Positions 1 through 9,757 of a stretch of DNA of 64,000 nt are shown here, one piece after another. The stretch lies in NCBI GenBank assembly GCA_019009955.1, contig CM032229.1, positions 142,561,501 to 142,625,500 on the forward strand. Reading direction: 5' to 3'. Source of the DNA: Riptortus pedestris. Its lineage: Eukaryota; Arthropoda; Insecta; Hemiptera; Alydidae. The translations under genes were made by a program, and so were the position numbers. Every line of letters starts with the position of its first letter. Position 1 is the stretch's first letter. The notes beneath the pieces were generated by a model, which worked only from the letters and a program-made list of their open reading frames with translations, was not told the DNA's origin and made no database searches.

Positions 1-187
1 CTCACATGGTAAACCTTGACTGGCGAGTTCAATTCTCGCCTGGGCAAAGGAAATTATTTAGTGACGAAATTCATTAAATAACGTCCTAAAATCCCACCCT
101 GGCTAGAAAAGGGTGGTAACCTGTAGATAACCCGTCCCGATTAGCCTAAGTTGCAAAAAGTGGACGTTAATAAATAAACAAAAAAAC
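1..187 (+). repeat. tRNA-derived SINE, 5'-truncated by window edge
   Basis: The 3' part of the SINE family that recurs through the window. It enters at the B-box-like stretch (GCGAGTTCAATTCTCGC), then has the family body (CACCCTGGCTAGAAAAGGG, TAACCTGTAGATAACCCG) and a tail of AATAA units. The same body occurs at 5670, 16113, 19352 and 62627 on + and at 28935, 37025 and 57085 on -. The retrotransposon below starts just after the tail. Confidence 0.8.
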
Positions 188-371
188 TTAATTTAATTTA
201 TTCCTTTTCCCCGAGGAGGTCGGGGTCACAACGAGAGAAACTGAGGAGGGGGGAATTGCGCTCGGAGATGGGTGAAGAGGGGGAGTCGTTGTGTCGGAGA
301 GTGGAGGCGTCGGCTGATGGGGGGATAGTCCCGAAGCACTACTCAACAGGCTGGGTCTGGGAGAGCTATCG

Positions 372-1572
372 GTGGATGAGGCGGAGCTGATGGTTCATCA
401 GCTGGTTGAGGCGTACAAGGCCCAAGTGGCCTTCGCAGGTCATTTCAAGGCGCGTAAGGTCGCGACAATACCAGTTGCCCAGGGAATGGTAGAGGCCTGG
501 AAAGTCATGGTTAACGTCGTGCAGGAACTGGCTGAGACTGTTGTTACGCAGATGAGAGTTAATAACTCATTGAGGTTAGTGGAGAGGGATGCGGATGTGG
601 TCTCCTTGTTTGGGGGACTTAAAAATAGTATTTCGGCATTAGAACGGAAGCTAGACAGGCTTGACGCTATGGAGAAGAGCCTCACGGAGTGTGTGCAGGT
701 GGTTGTAAGCCGTGATCTGGGGCCTAATGTTAGTGGAGGGGGCCTACTGTCTGATCCGGCACCGAAGGGAGGAGTGTCCTATGCTGCGGTGGCTGGGGCA
801 GCTCCGTCTCGAAATCCTCGAGGGGAGGTTGTGGTGGTCGCTCCGGCATCTGAGGATGACACGAGGTTCGGGGATGCTGCTTCCATCAAAGAAGCGATCA
901 GGAAAGCAGTCAAGCCTGCGGAAGAGAAGTGGCAGGTGGTGTCCATGTGGGGCAGGGGGAAAGCGGTGGAGTTGGCACTGGCCGGGGCCACACATGAAGA
1001 AGTGGTCAAGTCCGAAGCCCTTTTGAAGGCGGGATTTAGGGCATCAGTGGTGGGACGCAGGAGCCCGACAGTAATAGTCTATGATGTCCCGAGAGACATG
1101 TCCCTGCGTGAGGTGCTGGGTTCTATAAGGGCCCAGAACTTATCAGACGGTGGCGTGATCGCGGGGGATGAGTGGGCTACCCTGTCGCACAAATTGGGGA
1201 ACAGGACTTCCCCAGTAGTTAACATGTTGCTCAATGTAGCTCAACATGTGCTGCGGCTCGAAGGCTAATGAGGTCAGTGGACAGAGTTTACGTTGAGTTC
1301 GCCTGCTGTAGAGTCGATGACTTTGTGGGGGTGACCCGGTGTGCCCGTTGTCAGACCTACTGCGGCCGCGTGGCCAAGCACTGCAGGAGGGCGGAGGTTT
1401 GCTCCCACTGTGCGGAGGAGGGGCATAAGCGGGACGCTTGTACCCGGCTTCTCCAACGGTGTGTCCGGCGTGTAGGGTGACCGGGAGGCGTAGTGACCAC
1501 TCCGTGACTGGCTATGCCAATTGCTCGTCATATCGCCTGGCATTTAGTCGGGAGGTCAGCAGAATAGATTAA
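372..1572 (+). pseudogene. ORF1 of the retrotransposon: Gag-like protein with three zinc knuckles (two frameshifts)
   Basis: A Gag-like nucleic-acid-binding protein that would coat the element RNA. The first reading frame (372-1268, 298 aa) has a helical, coiled-coil-like N-terminal half, the SYAAVAG motif common in R1/Jockey-type ORF1 proteins, and a degenerate RRM-like stretch ending in PTVIVYDVP. The frame then shifts (1268-1480) into DFVGVTRCARCQ, typical of the segment before the zinc knuckles. A degenerate first knuckle is followed by an intact CSHCAEEGHKRDAC (C-x2-C-x4-H-x4-C). A third knuckle (CPAC...H...C) continues in another frame from 1456 to the stop at 1570-1572. Two frameshifts (near 1265 and 1450) mark it as dead. 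The architecture resembles R1-clade Gag. The ATG at 372 is the first in frame. Confidence 0.7.
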
Positions 1573-4519
1573 TGCTGATTCTGGGCAGTTTGAGTTTCGG
1601 ATTTGTGGTCGGGGATTTGCTTCTTGCACATGCATTTGCATGCATTCTAAGCGGGCTCATCCGGTGGAGCACAATGCTGCCATTCGAAGAGTACAGGTGA
1701 GGCGAAGGTGGGACCCGGAGGAGCTGTGGTGTTTGGCATCCAAGGAACTGAGGCTAGTGGAGGCCGGTTTCGAAGGAGACTTAAATGCCCAGCATTCCGG
1801 TACCATGGAGGGGCGTTTTGCTGCCCCGATTAATAGAGCGAGGATTAAGCCGGCGTATAGAGAGTTGATCCGTAGGATTGGGGCCGACAGGAGGACTGAG
1901 GGGAGCCCGCGGGGATCGGCTGCTGTTGAACCGGGGCGCGAATGAGGCGAGGCCCTTCGGACGGCTTTGCGGGGATTGGTGGTTGACCTCTTGGGATCAC
2001 GCACCACCTTGTGTACTGACCGGCTGTTGGAGGTTGCTGGCCGTGATCTGACGGGGGCGGACGTTAGTTTTTGTTTGGGGGAATGGATTTCGGTCCACCT
2101 CGTGGCAGGCGCGCGGGTTGAGATTCGCCATGATTCATACCGGCAGCCGCGCCAGTGTCCCGGGATGGGGGATAAACGTCCATCTAGGCGTGAGAGCTAT
2201 CGCCGAGTCCAGCGGTTATGAAAGTGTGATCGGGCGGCAGCGGCACGGGAAATTCTGGACGGTGGACCTGCTGTCCCCGGACATACTTGCAGGAATTGGA
2301 TGAGTTTTGGCCTCCCATTGTGGAGGAGCAGTCCTTTCCCTGGAGTGGTGAGGAGGTGCGTGGGGAACGATTGCATGCCAGCACTAATGTATGGACTTCT
2401 ATAACAATGGCAGAGGTTACTTCCATGTGCCCCTCAGTGGGCTCCACGCCTGGGCTTCACAGGGTGTCTCCGGCTGTTTGGCGGGGGTTGGACTGGCGGG
2501 TCCGCCCGCTCATTTTGAACATACTGCTTGAGGGTCGGGTGCCGAACGAGCAGTTGAGAGCCAGAGTCACAATGATACCAAAGTGTGAGAGGCCCAGGAG
2601 CCCTGGCGACTATAGGCCTATTTCTGTGGCATCAGTAATTGTAAGACATCTCCATCGTATATTGCCTGCACGGTTGGGGTCCGTGGTTCCTCTGGTGCCC
2701 CAGCAGTTTGGATTCAGGAGGGGATTTGACGGCGTGGCTGGCAATGTCTTTCTGCTCGACGCAGTCTTGAGAACCACATGGAGGAAGAAGAGGAGTCTCT
2801 GTGCGGCTTCTCTTGACGTGAGAAAGGCGTTTGACACTGTCAGTCATGCCGCCTTGTTTCGTAACCTGGAGGAGCGAGGAGTACAGGGGGAATTCATTGA
2901 GTACATCCGTGCAGTTTACGGGAATGCTACTTCGCGAATATGTATGACTGGGGAGGAAGCTGCGGAGATGCACCCGACCAGAGGAGTCCTACAGGGTGAT
3001 CCTTTGTCTCCAATTATGTTCAACATGGTGATGGATCACGTAGTGGCTGGCCTTCCAGGGAATGTGGGATTTCTTCTGGGCTGGGTTCCTTGTGGGGTGC
3101 TGGCGTATGCGGATGATTTGGTTTTGCTTGCGTCCTCTGTTCCTGGTCTGAGGTGTTTGTTGAGAGCCGTGGCTGATGGATTGGGTGATTGTGGGCTAGA
3201 GCTTAATCCGGCTAAGTCACACACCCTGACTGTTGCACTGGAGTCTGGGAGGAAGGTGGTCTGGCTGGAGACCGAGGTCCGTTATATGGTCGGTGACGCC
3301 GTCATCCAGCCCGTTGGTTTGAGGATTCCTGGGAGTATTTAGGGGTCAGGTTCTCTCACTCGGGTGTGGTGCGTGACCATGTCGATGTAGGGCCTGGGCT
3401 TGAGAGGATCTCTAGGGCTCCTCTCAAACCACAGCAGAAGATGGACCTCCTACGAACGTTTTTTCTTCCAGGGATGTTTCATAGGGGTACATTTGGTGTC
3501 ACCTATTAGTACACATTGAAGGCCATCAATGTGGCGGTGATGTCTGGTGTTCGGAGATGGCTGAGGCTACCTCACGATACTCCGTGCTCCTTTTTTCATG
3601 CTCCGGCTAGATTAGATAGAGGTCTCGGGATCCTTCGGTTTGAGTCATTGATGCCTTACTTTAGAGCAAGGCGCTTCTGCGGGGTGGATGATGCTCTGGA
3701 GAAGTGTGGGCCTGGCGATAATGTCCAAGACTCATTGGGCTATGACGTTCCATGCCATGGGGAATGTCCTCCACATCCAAGGGGCCGGGAGGTTGAAAAC
3801 CTTTATTCCACAGTTGATGGGCGTGACCTGAATGGTGTGGAGGAGGTGGGGGCCTCCTCGGCTTGGTTGGTAAGGAGATCCCACGATATGTCGGGGCGTG
3901 ACTACGTCCAGTACCTGAGGTTGTACGCGGGATTGGCAGGAGGACGGATGGCTCAATCAAATGCAGACTGGGGTGTGGAAGAGATGAGACACAAGTGCAT
4001 GCTGTCAACCACTGTCCGGCAATGCGACCTGCGGTCACGTTAAGGCACCATGCAGTAGTGAAGCTTCTTAGTGAGTCCTTGCGGAGGAGGGGATGGAGGG
4101 TCTTCGAGGAGAAGACACTCGTCAGGGAGCAGGAGGAGGTGTGCAGGTCGGACATTATTATTGCCAACGAGGAAGAGCTGGTCATCTTGGATGTCACGGT
4201 CGTGACAGGGCTCATTAAGGACGAGACCTTTAGTCAGCGGAAAGTGGAGAAGTATGGCAAGGAGTGGGTGCTGAGCGCTGCGGCGGCCACCACAAGCAGT
4301 CTGGAGAGGAGGCGTAGGGTCATTCCGGTCACTGCTACATATAAAGGAATTTGGGCAAAGTGGACTGCGAAGGAGCTTAGGAGTATTGGCGTGGGAAGCC
4401 GAGTCCTGCACTGGATGACCCTGCGGATACTTTGGGGTGGCAATATGAATTTTGGAACTTTTAAGAGAATGGCCACCCTAGGATGCAGTCGTCGGCGTGG
4501 AGTGCTCCCAAGGACGTAG
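1568..4519 (+). pseudogene. ORF2 of the retrotransposon: zinc finger, reverse transcriptase and RLE endonuclease
   Basis: Polyprotein for target-primed reverse transcription. In order: a C2H2-like finger near 1590-1660 (FEFRICGRGF then HSKRAHP; the first Cys is now Phe), typical of R2/R4-type N-termini; RRRWDPEELWCLA (about 1698-1736), the R2-type pre-RT segment; and the RT at 2287-3342 with QFGFRRG, LDVRKAFDTVSHA, RGVLQGDPLSPIMFN and catalytic LAYADDLVLLA. The thumb at 3330-3660 has APLKPQQKMDLLR and RRWLRLPHDTPCSFFHAP. The C-terminal domain has a damaged CCHC and a PD-(D/E)xK-like core SDIIIANEEELVILDVTVV (about 4150-4203). Frames change near 1945-2287, 3325 and 4000, and TAG at 3507-3509 is in frame, so no full-length protein can be made. 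No APE endonuclease is visible, which argues against R1/Jockey for this ORF. Confidence 0.8.
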
Positions 4520-4998
4520 CCCGGGGTAAAACTGGACCACTGCTGAGTGAGGACCTGGTTTGTTGCCTTATAATCCGTCATAAAGTTGGGGTTTTTATTT
4601 TGACATTAGGTTTGGCTTTGTTCTTTGCACGGACTAGCAGAGCTCTTATATTTACTTATTTTCTGTTACGGAGTTGTGTTTCATATTTTGTTATTTCTAT
4701 TATTTTTTTTTCTTGTGTATTTTGGAGTAATATTATCTTTATTTTATATTTTTATTATTATTTTTATATTTCTTCTTTAAGTCTAGGTTAGGGCATGTCC
4801 TAGATGTGTTAGGCGATCTTAGGCGAGTTACCCTAGCAGGGGGTAGGCTCACAAATTTTGACCCGTGTGGTCAATCTTAAGGGTGCAGCGAGCCCAAATG
4901 TATAGACGCTGTTTTTATGTTTTTTTTATGGCTGCAATGTATTTGTTAATGGAGTATTTGATGAATTGTAGTAAATTATCGCAAATAAAAATTTTATA

Positions 4999-5090
4999 TA
5001 GGATCGATGGACATTTGAAGAAAAATTTCGAAAATTCCGTCAAGAGTACAACCTCAATAGCTGATTTCCCTTAAGGGAAATCTGCTAAAA
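4999..5090 (-). repeat. HINE (INE-1/Helentron-like) 5'-terminal fragment
   Basis: Only the element's 5' end is present, read on the minus strand: the conserved GATCGATGGACATTTGAAG block, the CTCAATAGCTGATTTCCC block, and the terminal hairpin TTTCCCTTAAGGGAAA followed by TCTGCTAAAA. Orientation convention for all HINE entries: + means TTTTAGCAGATTTCCC lies at the left end. Confidence 0.7.
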
Positions 5091-5656
5091 CCTTACAATT
5101 CTGAGGGGAACCGAAAAATTTATTTCTTTTTTTGTAATTGGATAAGAGTAGATATCGTGAGAAATCGTTAGTGAAACACCATCTGATTTGTTTCGCCGAT
5201 AATCGGTACAAAAGTTATATCGAAAATATAATCACATTTTTTATAAATTTGGTCTATAAAAAATAATTATGAGGCTAGTAAATAAAATGAAACATAACCC
5301 AATCATGATGGTAAACTAACTTCCCAAAATTGTTGAAGTAGACAGTTTTGTCAAACACAAATGTTTTACGGTGGTATTTGTGTTTTTGATTTGATCGGTT
5401 GAGTCATAAAATGTAATATAGCCAATTTTACCGCCAAAAATAATTGTAGTATGTGGTAATAATTGTTCTGTGAGACTTTATCCTAACCTATAAAAATGAT
5501 TGACATTTTTCTAGGTCATATACGGACAAGGATAAATTCTCTCTGATTTCTGAACTTGGATAAGTAACAGCTCTTTCTCGTAATTAAAATGAAATTAGAA
5601 GGATGTTCTTAAATAATTACAAAACGTCCTACTTATGTTAATCGTTTTATATAAGC
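5091..5656. other. AT-rich stretch, nothing recognised
   Basis: Low-complexity AT-rich DNA between a HINE fragment and a SINE. I see no coding potential, RNA gene or repeat boundary in it. Confidence 0.5.
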
Positions 5657-5669
5657 TAAATCCGTGTTA

Positions 5670-5894
5670 GGGGCTCAGCTTAGCCATGTGAGTTAAAGCT
5701 TTGACCTTAATCTCACATGGCAATCCTAAAGAGGCGTGTTCGATTCTCGTTGGGGCAAAGGAAATTATTTAGTAACAGAATTCATTAAATAACATCCTAA
5801 GTCACACCCTGGTTAGAAAGTTAACCTGTTGATAACCCGTCCAAATTAGCCTCAGTTGAAAAAAGTGGACGTTAATAAATAATAATTATAATCA
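5670..5894 (+). repeat. Full-length tRNA-derived SINE with 13-bp TSD
   Basis: Starts with GGGGCTCAGCTTAGCCATG (A-box-like) and carries a B-box-like GTTCGATTCTCG, the shared body, and a tail of AATAATAAT type. It is flanked by the exact 13-bp direct repeat TAAATCCGTGTTA at 5657-5669 and 5895-5907. This is a clean target-site duplication showing LINE-mediated retroposition. The head resembles a tRNA-Leu/Ser-type gene (AGTTAAAGC...TTGACCTTAATCTC). Confidence 0.88.
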
Positions 5895-5907
5895 TAAATC
5901 CGTGTTA

Positions 5908-6760
5908 TTTGTGTGCTATTGCAAGCCCTGTAGCACACTTGATTTTAACAGAGCCTAAACTGCTTGCAGGTGTATTTACGAAACTCTCTATAGAGGGCTT
6001 TGTTTGGCTTTCATCTATGAGTTTTAAAGCACTAGGTTTACCTAACCTTAGCAAATAACCCATTAATATAGTGTCGTTGTTCCTGTAATACTCAGAGTGC
6101 ACTATAAAACGTTTAGCATTTAGCAAAGGTTGCATGAATAACTCGTCAATATTAAACACTGAATAATCGAAAATGAATATGGTCTAACACATATGACATG
6201 CTAAATACCACAGTTAAAATGTAGGATTTTTGTAAATGCCTTCTATTTACACCGGGAATAGCAGAGAGTCAGTCTTGTCAGCTTCCTCATTATTTATTCC
6301 TCTGAAATCACTTTTCAAATTTGCCACTTCTTCAGAGATGCTACAGCAGCTAATCCTGTGAACACAAAAATTCGTTTGATTTCTTGTTAACATGCGTTTG
6401 TGCACTGATAAGAAATGATAAAACGATAAAGGTCAAATTACCCGCTTTCTATAATCAATATGAGAGCTAAAACTGAAGCACATTTCATTAGGTTCCCATC
6501 TGTACTGTTGTAAAATAGATGAAAATGCACATTTGAGGTTAATCTTTCGTTCTGTTATAGATAATATGATTTGAAGTTGTTTCTTAAATAATTTGAAAGG
6601 GTTTATCTGCTATTATTTTATTCAGCTCTCCTTTTAATAGATAATAATGAATTCAAAACTTGCCATGTTATAATTCAGTTCCTTCTCACCTTATGTTACA
6701 TTATTAATATTTAAAAATGACTTCAATTTTAAGCAACTCAACAAACTTCATAGAAAACCT
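5908..6760. other. Unassigned AT-rich stretch
   Basis: It contains an 84-codon minus-strand open frame (5905-6159) with no domain I recognise and no support as a gene. Otherwise nothing stands out. Confidence 0.45.
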
Positions 6761-6762
6761 AC

Positions 6763-6850
6763 ATTGGCGAGTTCGGTTCCCCCCTGGGTAATACGAATTT
6801 ATTTAATGGCGAACTCATTAAATGAAATCCTTAGTCCCTCTCTGGATAGA
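6763..6850 (+). repeat. SINE fragment cut by a HINE
   Basis: Begins at the B-box-like region (GGCGAGTTCGGTTCC) and runs through the body to CTCTGGATAGAAAAG, where the HINE terminus at 6851 takes over. The rest of the SINE is missing on both sides. Confidence 0.6.
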
Positions 6851-7298
6851 AAAGTCGCGCAAGGGCTGCGTAAACTAAGCAGATTTCCCTCGTGAAGTAT
6901 TACAATAGAGAAATCTACTTACTGCTAACATTTAACACTACCGTGAGTAAATACAAACGGGAAAGAGAAATCGTTAAGTTAATTTTAATAAGCTCCTAAC
7001 GGAAACGGTTTATGAATTGTAAACACACTTGTCCGAAAACAAGAACAACTACTGATATACATCTAAATATAACACATTAACTTTATTGCAAACTATTTGC
7101 TATATCTAGTGCTGCAATTTATAATGAATCAAAATAATTTATATTTTAATAACTGAAATTTTAGTAGTCCAAGAATTAAAGAAGGGGGGGGGGCTTCAAC
7201 AGAACGTATTTGCATATATCTCATAAAGTAAATGTTAGAAGACAATAACCGTTAGGTTACACGAGAGCCCAACAGTTACGGAAAATACCGAACTAATC

Positions 7299-7346
<48 letters not shown>

Positions 7347-7827
7347 CTGTTAACGTTCTAGCGGTCACAATTTTTGTTTGATCATGAACCACATCATTAC
7401 AAGGTTAAATAAGGAATATTGCGTTCATTGAACCATTACTTTGTCAATACGTTCTATTGAACTCCCCCCCCCCTCTTTTGTTCATGGATTACTAAAATTT
7501 AAGTAATTGAGATGAAAATCATTCTGATTGATTACAAATTTTATCTTTCCGGTCTAGAATTCAGGTTGGCTGGCCTGTTTGTTTAAAAGTCAGATGCTTT
7601 CCGTTGTACAGTGCAAACCGCTCTAGCTGGCACAATTTTAGCACATTTCTCTTAAGGGTAATAATCTTTTCGGTCTAAAATAATTCTATCTATTCAGACG
7701 CTTTCCGTTGTAGATATTATTAACTTGTAAATTGATTGATTTCCTTAACATTCACGGTTGTGTTACCAGTCTGTAGATTTATGAGTTGTAAACCTTCACG
7801 TGAGAAATCTGCTTAGTTTACGCAGCC
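6851..7827. repeat. Inverted pair of HINE 3' halves joined by (TA)n
   Basis: Left half (6851-7302) is a minus-strand HINE 3' half starting AAGGGCTGCGTAAACTAAGC. Right half (7343-7827) is a plus-strand 3' half ending AATCTGCTTAGTTTACGC. They meet at a TA microsatellite (7303-7342), and the 5' ends are absent. The right half is rearranged, with a duplicated CTTTCCGTTGTA segment (7597 and 7698). A G-run (7185-7194) and a C-run (7464-7473) sit in corresponding positions in the two halves. Confidence 0.7.
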
Positions 7828-8527
7828 ACTGGTGAACTTTTTATTTCATCGTTAACAAAAACATTTGGGACAATGGTAAACTTCCACCCTATTAGATGCA
7901 ACAAATAGCTATATTAATTTAATAGATAAAATCTTTCCCAAACAAATAATAAATAAATAAAATATGATTGTCAAAGTGAAATTTAACTTGAGTAATGTTC
8001 GGAAGCAACAGCTGTTGTTCCATCTTTGCCCAGGGGTGGCCATTAGTCACCTATTTTATCACAGCAATTAGTATTAATTAATTAAAGTAATTCCTTGTTG
8101 ACATATTTTTCCTTGGCAACTATTTATTTGAAAGATAACGAGATATTGTTGACAATCTCTGACCTTTCTTGACAAATTAGCTTTTTCCTGAAAGTTATAT
8201 CTTAAAATATTCCCACTATTAGAAATTTCAGTAGGGAGCTCGCTAGACATTTCTGTCACACTATCCATTTTAATTCGTGTTACGAACACAGTCATGGTTG
8301 TCAACGTCAAGTAGCTCGCCTATGACGTACTGGTAGCTTAAGTACTTTATGAATATAAATTGAATATTGATTCATTGATAATTATTTTATTTTATTGTCT
8401 ATAACTATTTTAAGTAATTGTAATTGCAAAAAATTGTGCCCTTTTAATGTAATTAAGGTTATGCCCAAAATGCCCGTGTATTAAATAAAACTACAATATA
8501 TTTGTCATAATAATCTTGCTTGTACAG

Positions 8528-8528
<1 letters not shown>
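7828..8528. other. AT-rich stretch, nothing recognised
   Basis: No coding frame with recognisable content and no repeat boundary that I can define. Confidence 0.45.

Positions 8529-8588
<60 letters not shown>
8529..8588. repeat. (CA)n microsatellite
   Basis: Thirty uninterrupted CA dinucleotides. Confidence 0.97.
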
Positions 8589-8590
<2 letters not shown>

Positions 8591-8660
8591 TATAATTATA
8601 TCATATATAGTATCCCATATTTGAATTTTCATTTGAAGTATTTACTAAAATTTATGTAAA

Positions 8661-9274
8661 ACGTCCGTCACACAGGGTCTGGCTTAACTAAGCAGATTTC
8701 CCACGTGCCTCACGTATTTGCATTTATCTCAAAACGTAAATGTTCAATGAAAAAAAATATTCGGTATTTATGCTAGAAATAAAGTGCCTCGCATTATAAC
8801 AGCTAACTGTTAATATGGCATGAGTGTATGTGGGGGTCGAAAACTAGCAAAGGCAAATATCTTAGTAAACAATTAAGATAATGAAAAAAAGGTAACTAAC
8901 AACATTTATGAACATTAACAACATTTGAAATAAGATTGATGCTATACAAATTATTGATCCGAGGAACAATAACGGAGATATTTCGATTTTTCATAATTCT
9001 CCCCTTTTAGACCCCTCTTCCTCTGGTCCGATTTCAGCCGTTAATGAACTTGATATTTCTCTAAACATAAAACAATTATATATGAAGTTTGGTAATGATA
9101 AGAAAATTGCGACCGATAGGTAACAGACAAATAGGTAGATAGATACTATTTTGAGTGAACCTCATTTCCGTCATCTATTAGATAGGATCGATGGACATTT
9201 GAAGAAAATTTTCGAAAATCGCGTCATGAGTACAACCCCAATAGCTGATTTCCCATAAGGTAAATCTGCTAAAA
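8661..9274 (-). repeat. HINE, nearly full length
   Basis: Right end is the HINE 5' terminus: hairpin TTTCCCATAAGGTAAA, one arm decayed, then TCTGCTAAAA. Left end is the 3' terminus (CGTCCGTCACACAGGGTCTG), with a degraded 3' hairpin and the ATIR copy CTAAGCAGATTTCCC. The core block AATAACGGAGATATTTCG is present, and the internal TA microsatellite is lost. Confidence 0.75.
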
Positions 9275-9433
9275 CATATGATATTTTTCTTAACTTGAAT
9301 ATTAAGCGAATTATTAGCATGTTTCCCTTAAGGGAAGACAGCTATTGATATCGTACGCACGACGTGATTTTCGAAATTTTTCTTTAAATGTCCACAGATC
9401 CAACCTAGTAGATGTCGAAAATGAAGTTCGTTC

Positions 9434-9507
<74 letters not shown>

Positions 9508-9757
9508 CTGTTACCACTCTAGCGGTCGCAATGTCTGTCTTATCGTTACCAAACTTGATATATAATCGTTTTATATAAAAAGAAAGATCATGTTCGTTAA
9601 CGGCTGAAATCGGACAAGAGGGAGAGGGAGTTTAGAGGGGGAGAATTTCGAAAATTATTATGATGTAATATCTCCGTTATTATGCGTTGGATCGAAAATA
9701 AAGTCCGTCACGCAGGGGCTGCGTAAACTAAGCAGATTTCCCACGTGAAGTTTTACA

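Larger units (their letters stand above)
207..4910 (+). mobile_element. Decayed two-ORF non-LTR retrotransposon with R2-type RLE polyprotein
   Basis: GC-rich block that stands out sharply from the AT-rich surroundings. It has a 5' UTR, an R1-like Gag ORF1 (372-1572), an ORF2 (about 1568-4519) with N-terminal zinc finger, reverse transcriptase, R2-type thumb and restriction-like endonuclease, and a 3' UTR to about 4910. ORF1's stop and the ORF2 reading frame abut, as expected of one bicistronic element. Several frameshifts and at least one in-frame stop make it inactive. The 5' and 3' limits are estimates, because no target-site duplication was identified. R2/R4-like elements usually have a single ORF, so the Gag ORF is unusual. 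Confidence 0.75.

Noticed and set aside
5905..6159. 84-codon minus-strand open frame
   Set aside because: No similarity that I can name and its start overlaps the SINE target duplication. It may be a decayed element piece.
9314..9578. Open frames on both strands across the TA microsatellite, and similar frames at 12084, 24385, 28614, 52778, 60452 and 60907
   Set aside because: They are alternating Ile-Tyr translations of TA repeats, not genes.
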